Program-made: the position numbers and the translations under genes
The notes under the pieces: generated by a model
The model's database searches: none
What the model was told of the DNA's origin: nothing
Seen by the model: only the letters and a program-made list of their open reading frames with translations
Source: Edaphochlamys debaryana
Taxonomy: Eukaryota; Chlorophyta; Chlorophyceae; Chlamydomonadales
Reading direction: 5' to 3'
Assembly: GCA_016858145.1 (NCBI GenBank)
Contig: JAEHOE010000167.1
Location: forward strand, 1 to 64,000
Length of the DNA: 64,000 nt
Part shown: positions 12,490 to 23,649 of the stretch, piece by piece
How positions within the stretch are numbered: the stretch's first letter is position 1
Layout: each line of letters begins with the position of its first letter

Positions 12490-15124
12490 TCAGCGGTACT
12501 TCTTCTCGGGCCACCCGCCGTTCGCCTCTATGATGGCCGGCAGCGTGTAGGCGAACAGCCTCTTCGTCTGCTTCATGGCCCATGCCGGGGTGAGCTCCTC
12601 TTTGAAGATCTTTTCCAGCTGCTCCCAGTAGGGCTCGAGGGTGTCGTACGCGTCGGGGGCCTGCATGTTGATCCACTTGTGCAGCCTATCGCAAATGATA
12701 GCGTGGGAGCACTCGATGACGTTGTGCATGTCACCGCTCCAAGGGGGCAGGTTCCTGCGTCGCGATGCGGGGCAGTCGATGCCACCTGCGTTGCGGGTCA
12801 GGCCCATCGCCTGGTGCACCTTAGCGTTGTCGAGGGACCAGCGAGGGGGCCGCCACTGAATCTCGCACTCGGCGCACCGCTTCTTGTACGCCTCCTCCAC
12901 CAGTTTAATGAAGTCCATGACCTCCGCCTCCGTAGGTGCAAGCGCCAAGCGGCTGCCGTTCTTTATCTGCGGATGGCGTGGGCAGTGCCAGCGACGGCGA
13001 GGAGGGCGGGCAGCGTCAGCGCAGCACGGCCCCGGCCAACCTCCGGTGCTTCCCACCTGAGGTACTGGCTCTGTACGAAGCAATGCGGAGCCGGGGCTAC
13101 AACACTGGGGCCTTGCGCGGGACTGATGGGCGCACGCTCGTGTACTGGCGCCTGGTTTGCGGCTGCTGCGTGCACCTGTCACCGCATGGCGTGTCAGACA
13201 GCCGCCGTGATGCGGAGGCGGCTGCCTTGATCGCCCTGGGCCATGCCATCACCCGGCAACCCTACAAGCGCCGGAGGCTAGATCCGCCCGTGCCCAAGGG
13301 ACGTGGGCCAGGGCGACCGCCAAAGGCCCCAGCCACGCCCCCAGCCCCTCCTCAGCCGAATCCGCTCTACCCTTGCTTCGAATGCCGCTTCCATCCGTCG
13401 ACCCGGTCAGCGAGAACTAGTGAATGGCAGAAGGGCGCGTTCAAGATGCTTTGCTCCCTTGTTGAGGGGCTAGAGTGCATCATTGTTTGGGAGGCTCGAC
13501 CGTTTGGTGGTGCTAAGGCCTATGACTTCATGCTGTTGGGCCCCGTGCGGCTAAATGGTGAGGGAGTGAGGGAGCCCGCGTGGCGGGTAATGGTGGAGGT
13601 GGACGGAAGGCAGCATTCGGCTGGCTCATGCTACGGGACGGAGGCATATGAGCAGCGTGCTCGGGATGAGCTGTGGAACAACCGTGCGGTTCAGGCGGGC
13701 TGGCACGTGGTGAGGCTCGACAAGTCGGACGGGTGGTTCTGGCGGCAGACGGCAGCAGTGGCCTTGGAGGAGGCTAGGTCTGGCAAGGCCGCACGCGTGC
13801 ACCGCACCTCCGCCTGACCCCGCCTGACCCAGCTTACGTTGTACTTGTTCTTTTGCTCGTAGCCCTTGCCCTCGGTGCCAGTGCACCGCCAGATGAGGAT
13901 GTAGCCCACCCGCGGGTTCACTGCGGAGTAGTAGACGATCTTCATGGGGTCCCGGGCGTTGAGCCGTATGTCGGGCACCACGTGTATGCCCGGGTGCGGC
14001 CCCACGATCCAGCCCTTCTCGGTCGTATCAGGGGTTAGGTAGGTGGTCTTGGCGTCCAGGTATATGGTGTCGAGGGCGTCCTGTGTAAGCCACTCGGTGG
14101 CGTACTTGGCCTTGTCCTCGGGCTTGGGCGGTATGGGCACCGGCCCTCGGTCGTTGCCCTTCTCCTTGAAGTCCTCCATCGTCACCCCATGCTCGTCACG
14201 CTCAGCCACGGTTTTGTGCTTGACGGCCCAGCGCAGCCACTCCCAGCAGGCCTCCAGCCTGGAAACGGGTGGGGGTTGCGGGAAAGGGTCGAAAGGGCCG
14301 AGGCATGAAAGGGCAGCTCCTGTGACGGGAGGCTTGGAGGGCATGCGGGCAAGTGCTGAAGCTCCCTCCCCCGTTCACCCCTTCCCTGCGGTGCTTCCTC
14401 GTCCCAATCCCTGCAAGTGTCCCCTATAACCCAGCCCTTGCCCCGGCATGCCCCTCGGCATGCCCCTCGGCCCGGCCCCCTCTGTGCCCCTTCTCCCCCT
14501 TCTCCCATGCCCTCACCCGCCCTTTACCCTTTGCCGTGCCCACCTTGCGTCCATCTGCTCCTGCGTGAGCTGTCGCCGGTGCTCAATGATGACCGCCTTG
14601 CGGCATCGAGCCTCAAGCCGCTGCAGGCGGGCCCACAGGGTCTGGCCCGTCACCTCGTACTCCTGCAGTATTGCCGCGATGCCAGGGTCGCTGTTCGCCT
14701 CCTCCTGGGTCCGGAACGGCGTGCGCTCAATGGCCTGGGTCCTTATAATCTCCAGGGCATCCAGTACAGCGCTCTCTGGCAGCTGTGTGTGCCGCCCCGT
14801 GCGTGGGCGGTCCACCACACTCCCGTCCTCAAAGAATCGGGTCACCCAGTCCCGAATCCAGTCGGCCTTGGCCTGCCGCGCCTTGGGTGTGTCCCCAACG
14901 CAGCTGCCGGGCACCAGCTGTGCTTCCTGCTCGCCACGGTCAGTGAGCATGCTGTTGAAGACGTCCACGGCGTGTCCTCCCCAGTTGCGCTGGGGGTGAC
15001 GAGCAATGGCAGCGCAGCCAGCGAACACCGCCAAGATGCGGCCCCTCCGCTCTGGGCTGGACTTGGACACGTCGATGCCAGCAGCTACCAGGAGGGAAGC
15101 TGGATCCAGTTCCATGGGATCCAT
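12490..15124 (-). CDS. Tc1/mariner-IS630-like DDE transposase, copy 4 (reference)
   Basis: The three exons are 15124-14544, 14258-13838 and 12966-12490 (492 residues). Both junctions keep frame: intron 1 is in phase 2, intron 2 in phase 0. Residues ~88-111 (WIRDWV...EDGSVVDRPRTGR) resemble the helix-turn-helix and linker that precede Tc1/mariner-type catalytic domains. The catalytic triad can be read as D262 (IYLDAKTTYL), D380 (WSLDNAKVH) and E419 (LPPWSGDMHNVIE), with 38 residues between the last two. In this superfamily these residues bind two metal ions for DNA cleavage and strand transfer. The start is the first ATG of exon 1; an upstream exon is possible. Assignment to the broad superfamily is firm, but the exact family is not. 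I could not identify terminal inverted repeats. Intron 2 carries a complete plus-strand nuclease gene. Confidence 0.88.
13083..13817 (+). CDS. PD-(D/E)XK (VSR/DUF559-like) nuclease nested in transposase intron, copy 4 (reference)
   Basis: The product is 244 residues from the first ATG. The frame is open upstream to 12936 without an ATG, and the coherent protein seems to begin before this Met, so a 5' exon may be missing. A basic KRRR stretch (62-65) and an AT-hook-like GRGPGRPPK (73-81) are followed by a Pro-rich linker. The C-terminal half has the restriction-endonuclease-like pattern of DUF559/VSR proteins: YDFML (D148), VEVDGRQH (E172, D174, H178), RDELWNN (D195) and AGWHVVRL. Such enzymes cut DNA. 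EDxHD homing endonucleases belong to the same fold, so a homing-like or transposition-assisting role is plausible but unproven. The whole frame lies within transposase intron 2 (13837-12967), antisense, with its stop 20 bases from the intron edge. A TGTAA lies at 14084-14088. Confidence 0.78.
   Translation: MRSRGYNTGALRGTDGRTLVYWRLVCGCCVHLSPHGVSDSRRDAEAAALIALGHAITRQPYKRRRLDPPVPKGRGPGRPPKAPATPPAPPQPNPLYPCFECRFHPSTRSARTSEWQKGAFKMLCSLVEGLECIIVWEARPFGGAKAYDFMLLGPVRLNGEGVREPAWRVMVEVDGRQHSAGSCYGTEAYEQRARDELWNNRAVQAGWHVVRLDKSDGWFWRQTAAVALEEARSGKAARVHRTSA
14084..14088 (+). terminator. Candidate poly(A) signal TGTAA for the nested nuclease (repeated in each unit)
   Basis: TGTAA sits 267 bases after the nuclease stop codon in copy 4 and at the same offset in the other units. 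It is the usual volvocine poly(A) signal. Because it lies opposite transposase exon 2 (14258-13838), a nuclease mRNA ending here would be complementary to part of the transposase mRNA. Confidence 0.4.
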
Positions 15125-16180
15125 GGTGGGCCTGTATCGTGGTGGGCGGGGGGAGCAGGGGGGCGGGAGGGGAGGGGGCAGGGCGTGGGGGATCACGTGG
15201 GACACAGGGTGATGGGGCCCAGACCGGACCAACCTTTACGGTTGATCTTTGCGGTTGATCTTTTCTTTCTGAAGGTTGGGCGCAAGGTGCACTTGGCCGC
15301 GTGTCCTCGGCGGTGTTCCTGCACAGGCCGCGGGGGTGTCATGCTTGTGGGTCACCAGCTGTAGCGCCCCAGTCAGCCGGGTCGCAGCGTGCGCGGGGGC
15401 GTGGCTGGATGCTCGGGCGCGAGCGCATGCCGCGTCCAAACCCTTCCTCGCGCGATGCCGAACTGAGTGTGCCATGTGTAACCCATTCTCACTTGCAGAT
15501 GATTGGCAACGTGCTCAATGCTACAATGAGTACCAAGCAGGTGCGTTATGAGTAACTGCACTGTACTTTGACAGCGCGACCAATCCGGCGTCAAACCGCG
15601 AAACTCGCGGGCCTACGCTTGCACGAAACCCGGCCGTCTTCCATTTCCCCGGTTTCCCCCCGCGGGTACCGCACATCGCCCATGCCCAGCCGCTCTGCTT
15701 GAATAAAAGCGAATACGGGACTTAACAAAACCCCTCCATAAGGGGCGGTAAATGCCACGAGGCTGGCGGCCGCCGTAGGTCCCGACATGTCCGCGCGAGC
15801 GAATCCCCCGGGCCATCCCCACGACCTTGACAACCGCACCACATCGCCACGAGTGCCCTGTTTGTGGGAGCCAAGACAGTATACACGCACTCACCATCCG
15901 CTCACCTCCCCGCAAATGCGAACCCTTGCAGCAGCCCGCGGCATTGGTGTGTTCAACATGTTCACACAGCACCGTCGCGTCCCACCCCCCTTGCCGTGTG
16001 AGAGCTGCCTAAGCCTCGGCAGACACTTCTGCGCATGAAAGTGAGTCTACAGACACATGTTCGCTCCATACGCCATGCCCACCGCCACCCCCCTGCCCCC
16101 TGGCCCTTCCCCTGGCCCTCCTCGACCCCCCTCCCGCCCTCCCTCTGCACCCTTGCCCCCTCAGGCTCTGCCCCCCGCCC
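15125..16180. other. Spacer of the repeat unit (representative copy)
   Basis: This ~1.06-kb interval separates the transposase start of one unit from the transposase stop of the next and recurs in every unit up to copy 6. I see no convincing coding frame. It holds a G-rich run (~15146-15190), a direct repeat of CGGTTGATCTTT (15238-15260), a perfect stem CCGCGA-AAC-TCGCGG (~15595-15609) and a second stem CCCCT-CCATA-AGGGG (~15731-15744). The transposon ends and promoters should be here, but I could not define inverted terminal repeats by eye. Confidence 0.6.
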
Positions 16181-18815
16181 TCAGCGGTACTTCTTCTCGG
16201 GCCACCCGCCGTTCGCCTCTATGATGGCCGGCAGCGTGTAGGCGAACAGCCTCTTCGTCTGCTTCATGGCCCATGCCGGGGTGAGCTCCTCTTTGAAGAT
16301 CTTTTCCAGCTGCTCCCAGTAGGGCTCGAGGGTGTCGTACGCGTCGGGGGCCTGCATGTTGATCCACTTGTGCAGCCTATCGCAAATGATAGCGTGGGAG
16401 CACTCGATGACGTTGTGCATGTCACCGCTCCAAGGGGGCAGGTTCCTGCGTCGCGATGCGGGGCAGTCGATGCCACCTGCGTTGCGGGTCAGGCCCATCG
16501 CCTGGTGCACCTTAGCGTTGTCGAGGGACCAGCGAGGGGGCCGCCACTGAATCTCGCACTCGGCGCACCGCTTCTTGTACGCCTCCTCCACCAGTTTAAT
16601 GAAGTCCATGACCTCCGCCTCCGTAGGTGCCAGCGCCAAGCGGCTGCCGTTCTTTATCTGCGGATGGCGTGGGCAGTGCCAGCGACGGCGAGGAGGGCGG
16701 GCAGCGTCAGCGCAGCACGGCCCCGGCCAACCTCCGGTGCTTCCCACCTGAGGTACTGGCTCTGTACGAAGCAATGCGGAGCCGGGGCTACAACACTGGG
16801 GCCTTGCGCGGGACTGATGGGCGCACGCTCGTGTACTGGCGCCTGGTTTGCGGCTGCTGCGTGCACCTGTCACCGCATGGCGTGTCAGACAGCCGCCGTG
16901 ATGCGGAGGCGGCTGCCTTGATCGCCCTGGGCCATGCCATCACCCGGCAACCCTACAAGCGCCGGAGGCTAGATCCGCCCGTGCCCAAGGGACGTGGGCC
17001 AGGGCGACCGCCAAAGGCCCCAGCCACGCCCCCAGCCCCTCCTCAGCCGAATCCGCTCTACCCTTGCTTCGAATGCCGCTTCCATCCGTCGACCCGGTCA
17101 GCGAGAACTAGTGAATGGCAGAAGGGCGCGTTCAAGATGCTTTGCTCCCTTGTTGAGGGGCTAGAGTGCATCATTGTTTGGGAGGCTCGACCGTTTGGTG
17201 GTGCTAAGGCCTATGACTTCATGCTGTTGGGCCCCGTGCGGCTAAATGGTGAGGGAGTGAGGGAGCCCGCGTGGCGGGTAATGGTGGAGGTGGACGGAAG
17301 GCAGCATTCGGCTGGCTCATGCTACGGGACGGAGGCATATGAGCAGCGTGCTCGGGATGAGCTGTGGAACAACCGTGCGGTTCAGGCGGGCTGGCACGTG
17401 GTGAGGCTCGACAAGTCGGACGGGTGGTTCTGGCGGCAGACGGCAGCAGTGGCCTTGGAGGAGGCTAGGTCTGGCAAGGCCGCACGCGTGCACCGCACCT
17501 CCGCCTGACCCCGCCTGACCCAGCTTACGTTGTACTTGTTCTTTTGCTCGTAGCCCTTGCCCTCGGTGCCAGTGCACCGCCAGATGAGGATGTAGCCCAC
17601 CCGCGGGTTCACTGCGGAGTAGTAGACGATCTTCATGGGGTCCCGGGCGTTGAGCCGTATGTCGGGCACCACGTGTATGCCCGGGTGCGGCCCCACGATC
17701 CAGCCCTTCTCGGTCGTATCAGGGGTTAGGTAGGTGGTCTTGGCGTCCAGGTATATGGTGTCGAGGGCGTCCTGTGTAAGCCACTCGGTGGCGTACTTGG
17801 CCTTGTCCTCGGGCTTGGGCGGTATGGGCACCGGCCCTCGGTCGTTGCCCTTCTCCTTGAAGTCCTCCATCGTCACCCCATGCTCGTCACGCTCAGCCAC
17901 GGTTTTGTGCTTGACGGCCCAGCGCAGCCACTCCCAGCAGGCCTCCAGCCTGGAAACGGGTGGGGGTTGCGGGAAAGGGTCGAAAGGGCCGAGGCATGAA
18001 AGGGCAGCTCCTGTGACGGGAGGCTTGGAGGGCATGCGGGCAAGTGCTGAAGCTCCCTCCCCCGTTCACCCCTTCCCTGCGGTGCTTCCTCGTCCCAATC
18101 CCTGCAAGTGTCCCCTATAACCCAGCCCTTGCCCCGGCATGCCCCTCGGCATGCCCCTCGGCCCGGCCCCCTCTGTGCCCCTTCTCCCCCTTCTCCCATG
18201 CCCTCACCCGCCCTTTACCCTTTGCCGTGCCCACCTTGCGTCCATCTGCTCCTGCGTGAGCTGTCGCCGGTGCTCAATGATGACCGCCTTGCGGCATCGA
18301 GCCTCAAGCCGCTGCAGGCGGGCCCACAGGGTCTGGCCCGTCACCTCGTACTCCTGCAGTATTGCCGCGATGCCAGGGTCGCTGTTCGCCTCCTCCTGGG
18401 TCCGGAACGGCGTGCGCTCAATGGCCTGGGTCCTTATAATCTCCAGGGCATCCAGTACAGCGCTCTCTGGCAGCTGTGTGTGCCGCCCCGTGCGTGGGCG
18501 GTCCACCACACTCCCGTCCTCAAAGAATCGGGTCACCCAGTCCCGAATCCAGTCGGCCTTGGCCTGCCGCGCCTTGGGTGTGTCCCCAACGCAGCTGCCG
18601 GGCACCAGCTGTGCTTCCTGCTCGCCACGGTCAGTGAGCATGCTGTTGAAGACGTCCACGGCGTGTCCTCCCCAGTTGCGCTGGGGGTGACGAGCAATGG
18701 CAGCGCAGCCAGCGAACACCGCCAAGATGCGGCCCCTCCGCTCTGGGCTGGACTTGGACACGTCGATGCCAGCAGCTACCAGGAGGGAAGCTGGATCCAG
18801 TTCCATGGGATCCAT
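16181..18815 (-). CDS. Tc1/mariner-IS630-like DDE transposase, copy 5 (intact)
   Basis: The exons are 18815-18235, 17949-17529 and 16657-16181. The frame and motifs are those of copy 4, exactly 3691 bases further along. Intron 2 (17528-16658) holds nuclease copy 5. Confidence 0.85.
16774..17508 (+). CDS. PD-(D/E)XK (VSR/DUF559-like) nuclease nested in transposase intron, copy 5
   Basis: Open 244-codon frame, as in copy 4, inside intron 2 (17528-16658) of transposase copy 5. Confidence 0.75.
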   Translation: MRSRGYNTGALRGTDGRTLVYWRLVCGCCVHLSPHGVSDSRRDAEAAALIALGHAITRQPYKRRRLDPPVPKGRGPGRPPKAPATPPAPPQPNPLYPCFECRFHPSTRSARTSEWQKGAFKMLCSLVEGLECIIVWEARPFGGAKAYDFMLLGPVRLNGEGVREPAWRVMVEVDGRQHSAGSCYGTEAYEQRARDELWNNRAVQAGWHVVRLDKSDGWFWRQTAAVALEEARSGKAARVHRTSA

Positions 18816-19871
18816 GGTGGGCCTGTATCGTGGTGGGCGGGGGGAGCAGGGGGGCGGGAGGGGAGGGGGCAGGGCGTGGGGGATCACGTGGGACACAGGG
18901 TGATGGGGCCCAGACCGGACCAACCTTTACGGTTGATCTTTGCGGTTGATCTTTTCTTTCTGAAGGTTGGGCGCAAGGTGCACTTGGCCGCGTGTCCTCG
19001 GCGGTGTTCCTGCACAGGCCGCGGGGGTGTCATGCTTGTGGGTCACCAGCTGTAGCGCCCCAGTCAGCCGGGTCGCAGCGTGCGCGGGGGCGTGGCTGGA
19101 TGCTCGGGCGCGAGCGCATGCCGCGTCCAAACCCTTCCTCGCGCGATGCCGAACTGAGTGTGCCATGTGTAACCCATTCTCACTTGCAGATGATTGGCAA
19201 CGTGCTCAATGCTACAATGAGTACCAAGCAGGTGCGTTATGAGTAACTGCACTGTACTTTGACAGCGCGACCAATCCGGCGTCAAACCGCGAAACTCGCG
19301 GGCCTACGCTTGCACGAAACCCGGCCGTCTTCCATTTCCCCGGTTTCCCCCCGCGGGTACCGCACATCGCCCATGCCCAGCCGCTCTGCTTGAATAAAAG
19401 CGAATACGGGACTTAACAAAACCCCTCCATAAGGGGCGGTAAATGCCACGAGGCTGGCGGCCGCCGTAGGTCCCGACATGTCCGCGCGAGCGAATCCCCC
19501 GGGCCATCCCCACGACCTTGACAACCGCACCACATCGCCACGAGTGCCCTGTTTGTGGGAGCCAAGACAGTATACACGCACTCACCATCCGCTCACCTCC
19601 CCGCAAATGCGAACCCTTGCAGCAGCCCGCGGCATTGGTGTGTTCAACATGTTCACACAGCACCGTCGCGTCCCACCCCCCTTGCCGTGTGAGAGCTGCC
19701 TAAGCCTCGGCAGACACTTCTGCGCATGAAAGTGAGTCTACAGACACATGTTCGCTCCATACGCCATGCCCACCGCCACCCCCCTGCCCCCTGGCCCTTC
19801 CCCTGGCCCTCCTCGACCCCCCTCCCGCCCTCCCTCTGCACCCTTGCCCCCTCAGGCTCTGCCCCCCGCCC

Positions 19872-22506
19872 TCAGCGGTACTTCTTCTCGGGCCACCCGC
19901 CGTTCGCCTCTATGATGGCCGGCAGCGTGTAGGCGAACAGCCTCTTCGTCTGCTTCATGGCCCATGCCGGGGTGAGCTCCTCTTTGAAGATCTTTTCCAG
20001 CTGCTCCCAGTAGGGCTCGAGGGTGTCGTACGCGTCGGGGGCCTGCATGTTGATCCACTTGTGCAGCCTATCGCAAATGATAGCGTGGGAGCACTCGATG
20101 ACGTTGTGCATGTCACCGCTCCAAGGGGGCAGGTTCCTGCGTCGCGATGCGGGGCAGTCGATGCCACCTGCGTTGCGGGTCAGGCCCATCGCCTGGTGCA
20201 CCTTAGCGTTGTCGAGGGACCAGCGAGGGGGCCGCCACTGAATCTCGCACTCGGCGCACCGCTTCTTGTACGCCTCCTCCACCAGTTTAATGAAGTCCAT
20301 GACCTCCGCCTCCGTAGGTGCCAGCGCCAAGCGGCTGCCGTTCTTTATCTGCGGATGGCGTGGGCAGTGCCAGCGACGGCGAGGAGGGCGGGCAGCGTCA
20401 GCGCAGCACGGCCCCGGCCAACCTCCGGTGCTTCCCACCTGAGGTACTGGCTCTGTACGAAGCAATGCGGAGCCGGGGCTACAACACTGGGGCCTTGCGC
20501 GGGACTGATGGGCGCACGCTCGTGTACTGGCGCCTGGTTTGCGGCTGCTGCGTGCACCTGTCACCGCATGGCGTGTCAGACAGCCGCCGTGATGCGGAGG
20601 CGGCTGCCTTGATCGCCCTGGGCCATGCCATCACCCGGCAACCCTACAAGCGCCGGAGGCTAGATCCGCCCGTGCCCAAGGGACGTGGGCCAGGGCGACC
20701 GCCAAAGGCCCCAGCCACGCCCCCAGCCCCTCCTCAGCCGAATCCGCTCTACCCTTGCTTCGAATGCCGCTTCCATCCGTCGACCCGGTCAGCGAGAACT
20801 AGTGAATGGCAGAAGGGCGCGTTCAAGATGCTTTGCTCCCTTGTTGAGGGGCTAGAGTGCATCATTGTTTGGGAGGCTCGACCGTTTGGTGGTGCTAAGG
20901 CCTATGACTTCATGCTGTTGGGCCCCGTGCGGCTAAATGGTGAGGGAGTGAGGGAGCCCGCGTGGCGGGTAATGGTGGAGGTGGACGGAAGGCAGCATTC
21001 GGCTGGCTCATGCTACGGGACGGAGGCATATGAGCAGCGTGCTCGGGATGAGCTGTGGAACAACCGTGCGGTTCAGGCGGGCTGGCACGTGGTGAGGCTC
21101 GACAAGTCGGACGGGTGGTTCTGGCGGCAGACGGCAGCAGTGGCCTTGGAGGAGGCTAGGTCTGGCAAGGCCGCACGCGTGCACCGCACCTCCGCCTGAC
21201 CCCGCCTGACCCAGCTTACGTTGTACTTGTTCTTTTGCTCGTAGCCCTTGCCCTCGGTGCCAGTGCACCGCCAGATGAGGATGTAGCCCACCCGCGGGTT
21301 CACTGCGGAGTAGTAGACGATCTTCATGGGGTCCCGGGCGTTGAGCCGTATGTCGGGCACCACGTGTATGCCCGGGTGCGGCCCCACGATCCAGCCCTTC
21401 TCGGTCGTATCAGGGGTTAGGTAGGTGGTCTTGGCGTCCAGGTATATGGTGTCGAGGGCGTCCTGTGTAAGCCACTCGGTGGCGTACTTGGCCTTGTCCT
21501 CGGGCTTGGGCGGTATGGGCACCGGCCCTCGGTCGTTGCCCTTCTCCTTGAAGTCCTCCATCGTCACCCCATGCTCGTCACGCTCAGCCACGGTTTTGTG
21601 CTTGACGGCCCAGCGCAGCCACTCCCAGCAGGCCTCCAGCCTGGAAACGGGTGGGGGTTGCGGGAAAGGGTCGAAAGGGCCGAGGCATGAAAGGGCAGCT
21701 CCTGTGACGGGAGGCTTGGAGGGCATGCGGGCAAGTGCTGAAGCTCCCTCCCCCGTTCACCCCTTCCCTGCGGTGCTTCCTCGTCCCAATCCCTGCAAGT
21801 GTCCCCTATAACCCAGCCCTTGCCCCGGCATGCCCCTCGGCATGCCCCTCGGCCCGGCCCCCTCTGTGCCCCTTCTCCCCCTTCTCCCATGCCCTCACCC
21901 GCCCTTTACCCTTTGCCGTGCCCACCTTGCGTCCATCTGCTCCTGCGTGAGCTGTCGCCGGTGCTCAATGATGACCGCCTTGCGGCATCGAGCCTCAAGC
22001 CGCTGCAGGCGGGCCCACAGGGTCTGGCCCGTCACCTCGTACTCCTGCAGTATTGCCGCGATGCCAGGGTCGCTGTTCGCCTCCTCCTGGGTCCGGAACG
22101 GCGTGCGCTCAATGGCCTGGGTCCTTATAATCTCCAGGGCATCCAGTACAGCGCTCTCTGGCAGCTGTGTGTGCCGCCCCGTGCGTGGGCGGTCCACCAC
22201 ACTCCCGTCCTCAAAGAATCGGGTCACCCAGTCCCGAATCCAGTCGGCCTTGGCCTGCCGCGCCTTGGGTGTGTCCCCAACGCAGCTGCCGGGCACCAGC
22301 TGTGCTTCCTGCTCGCCACGGTCAGTGAGCATGCTGTTGAAGACGTCCACGGCGTGTCCTCCCCAGTTGCGCTGGGGGTGACGAGCAATGGCAGCGCAGC
22401 CAGCGAACACCGCCAAGATGCGGCCCCTCCGCTCTGGGCTGGACTTGGACACGTCGATGCCAGCAGCTACCAGGAGGGAAGCTGGATCCAGTTCCATGGG
22501 ATCCAT
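19872..22506 (-). CDS. Tc1/mariner-IS630-like DDE transposase, copy 6 (intact)
   Basis: The exons are 22506-21926, 21640-21220 and 20348-19872. The frame and motifs are those of copy 4. The spacer upstream of this copy carries the 93-base replacement at 22899-22991. Intron 2 (21219-20349) holds nuclease copy 6. Confidence 0.85.
20465..21199 (+). CDS. PD-(D/E)XK (VSR/DUF559-like) nuclease nested in transposase intron, copy 6
   Basis: Open 244-codon frame, as in copy 4, inside intron 2 (21219-20349) of transposase copy 6. Confidence 0.75.
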   Translation: MRSRGYNTGALRGTDGRTLVYWRLVCGCCVHLSPHGVSDSRRDAEAAALIALGHAITRQPYKRRRLDPPVPKGRGPGRPPKAPATPPAPPQPNPLYPCFECRFHPSTRSARTSEWQKGAFKMLCSLVEGLECIIVWEARPFGGAKAYDFMLLGPVRLNGEGVREPAWRVMVEVDGRQHSAGSCYGTEAYEQRARDELWNNRAVQAGWHVVRLDKSDGWFWRQTAAVALEEARSGKAARVHRTSA

Positions 22507-22898
22507 GGTGGGCCTGTATCGTGGTGGGCGGGGGGAGCAGGGGGGCGGGAGGGGAGGGGGCAGGGCGTGGGGGATCACGTGGGACACAGGGTGATGGGGC
22601 CCAGACCGGACCAACCTTTACGGTTGATCTTTGCGGTTGATCTTTTCTTTCTGAAGGTTGGGCGCAAGGTGCACTTGGCCGCGTGTCCTCGGCGGTGTTC
22701 CTGCACAGGCCGCGGGGGTGTCATGCTTGTGGGTCACCAGCTGTAGCGCCCCAGTCAGCCGGGTCGCAGCGTGCGCGGGGGCGTGGCTGGATGCTCGGGC
22801 GCGAGCGCATGCCGCGTCCAAACCCTTCCTCGCGCGATGCCGAACTGAGTGTGCCATGTGTAACCCATTCTCACTTGCAGATGATTGGCAACGTGCTC

Positions 22899-22991
22899 GG
22901 TCGGGAACGGCTTCGGGGAGTTGAAATCTATGCGTCGCTGATGATGAGCGCTCGCGGGACTCGCTCCCCGGTCAGAACCGTGACAACGCGG
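22899..22991. other. 93-base sequence replacement in one array spacer
   Basis: In all other units the flanking text ACGTGCTC is followed by AATGCT and then ACAATGAGTACC. Here AATGCT is replaced by 93 unrelated bases, adding 87 bases to the unit. No target-site duplication or inverted repeat is evident at its edges. It does not match the other foreign segment at 26447. Confidence 0.85.
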
Positions 22992-23649
22992 ACAATGAGT
23001 ACCAAGCAGGTGCGTTATGAGTAACTGCACTGTACTTTGACAGCGCGACCAATCCGGCGTCAAACCGCGAAACTCGCGGGCCTACGCTTGCACGAAACCC
23101 GGCCGTCTTCCATTTCCCCGGTTTCCCCCCGCGGGTACCGCACATCGCCCATGCCCAGCCGCTCTGCTTGAATAAAAGCGAATACGGGACTTAACAAAAC
23201 CCCTCCATAAGGGGCGGTAAATGCCACGAGGCTGGCGGCCGCCGTAGGTCCCGACATGTCCGCGCGAGCGAATCCCCCGGGCCATCCCCACGACCTTGAC
23301 AACCGCACCACATCGCCACGAGTGCCCTGTTTGTGGGAGCCAAGACAGTATACACGCACTCACCATCCGCTCACCTCCCCGCAAATGCGAACCCTTGCAG
23401 CAGCCCGCGGCATTGGTGTGTTCAACATGTTCACACAGCACCGTCGCGTCCCACCCCCCTTGCCGTGTGAGAGCTGCCTAAGCCTCGGCAGACACTTCTG
23501 CGCATGAAAGTGAGTCTACAGACACATGTTCGCTCCATACGCCATGCCCACCGCCACCCCCCTGCCCCCTGGCCCTTCCCCTGGCCCTCCTCGACCCCCC
23601 TCCCGCCCTCCCTCTGCGCCCTTGCCCCCTCAGGCTCTGCCCCCCGCCC

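Noticed and set aside
15125..16180. Terminal inverted repeats of the transposon in the spacer
   Set aside because: I could not find a convincing long inverted pair by eye, only short stems. Self-alignment of the spacer or comparison with dispersed copies is needed, so no ends are annotated.
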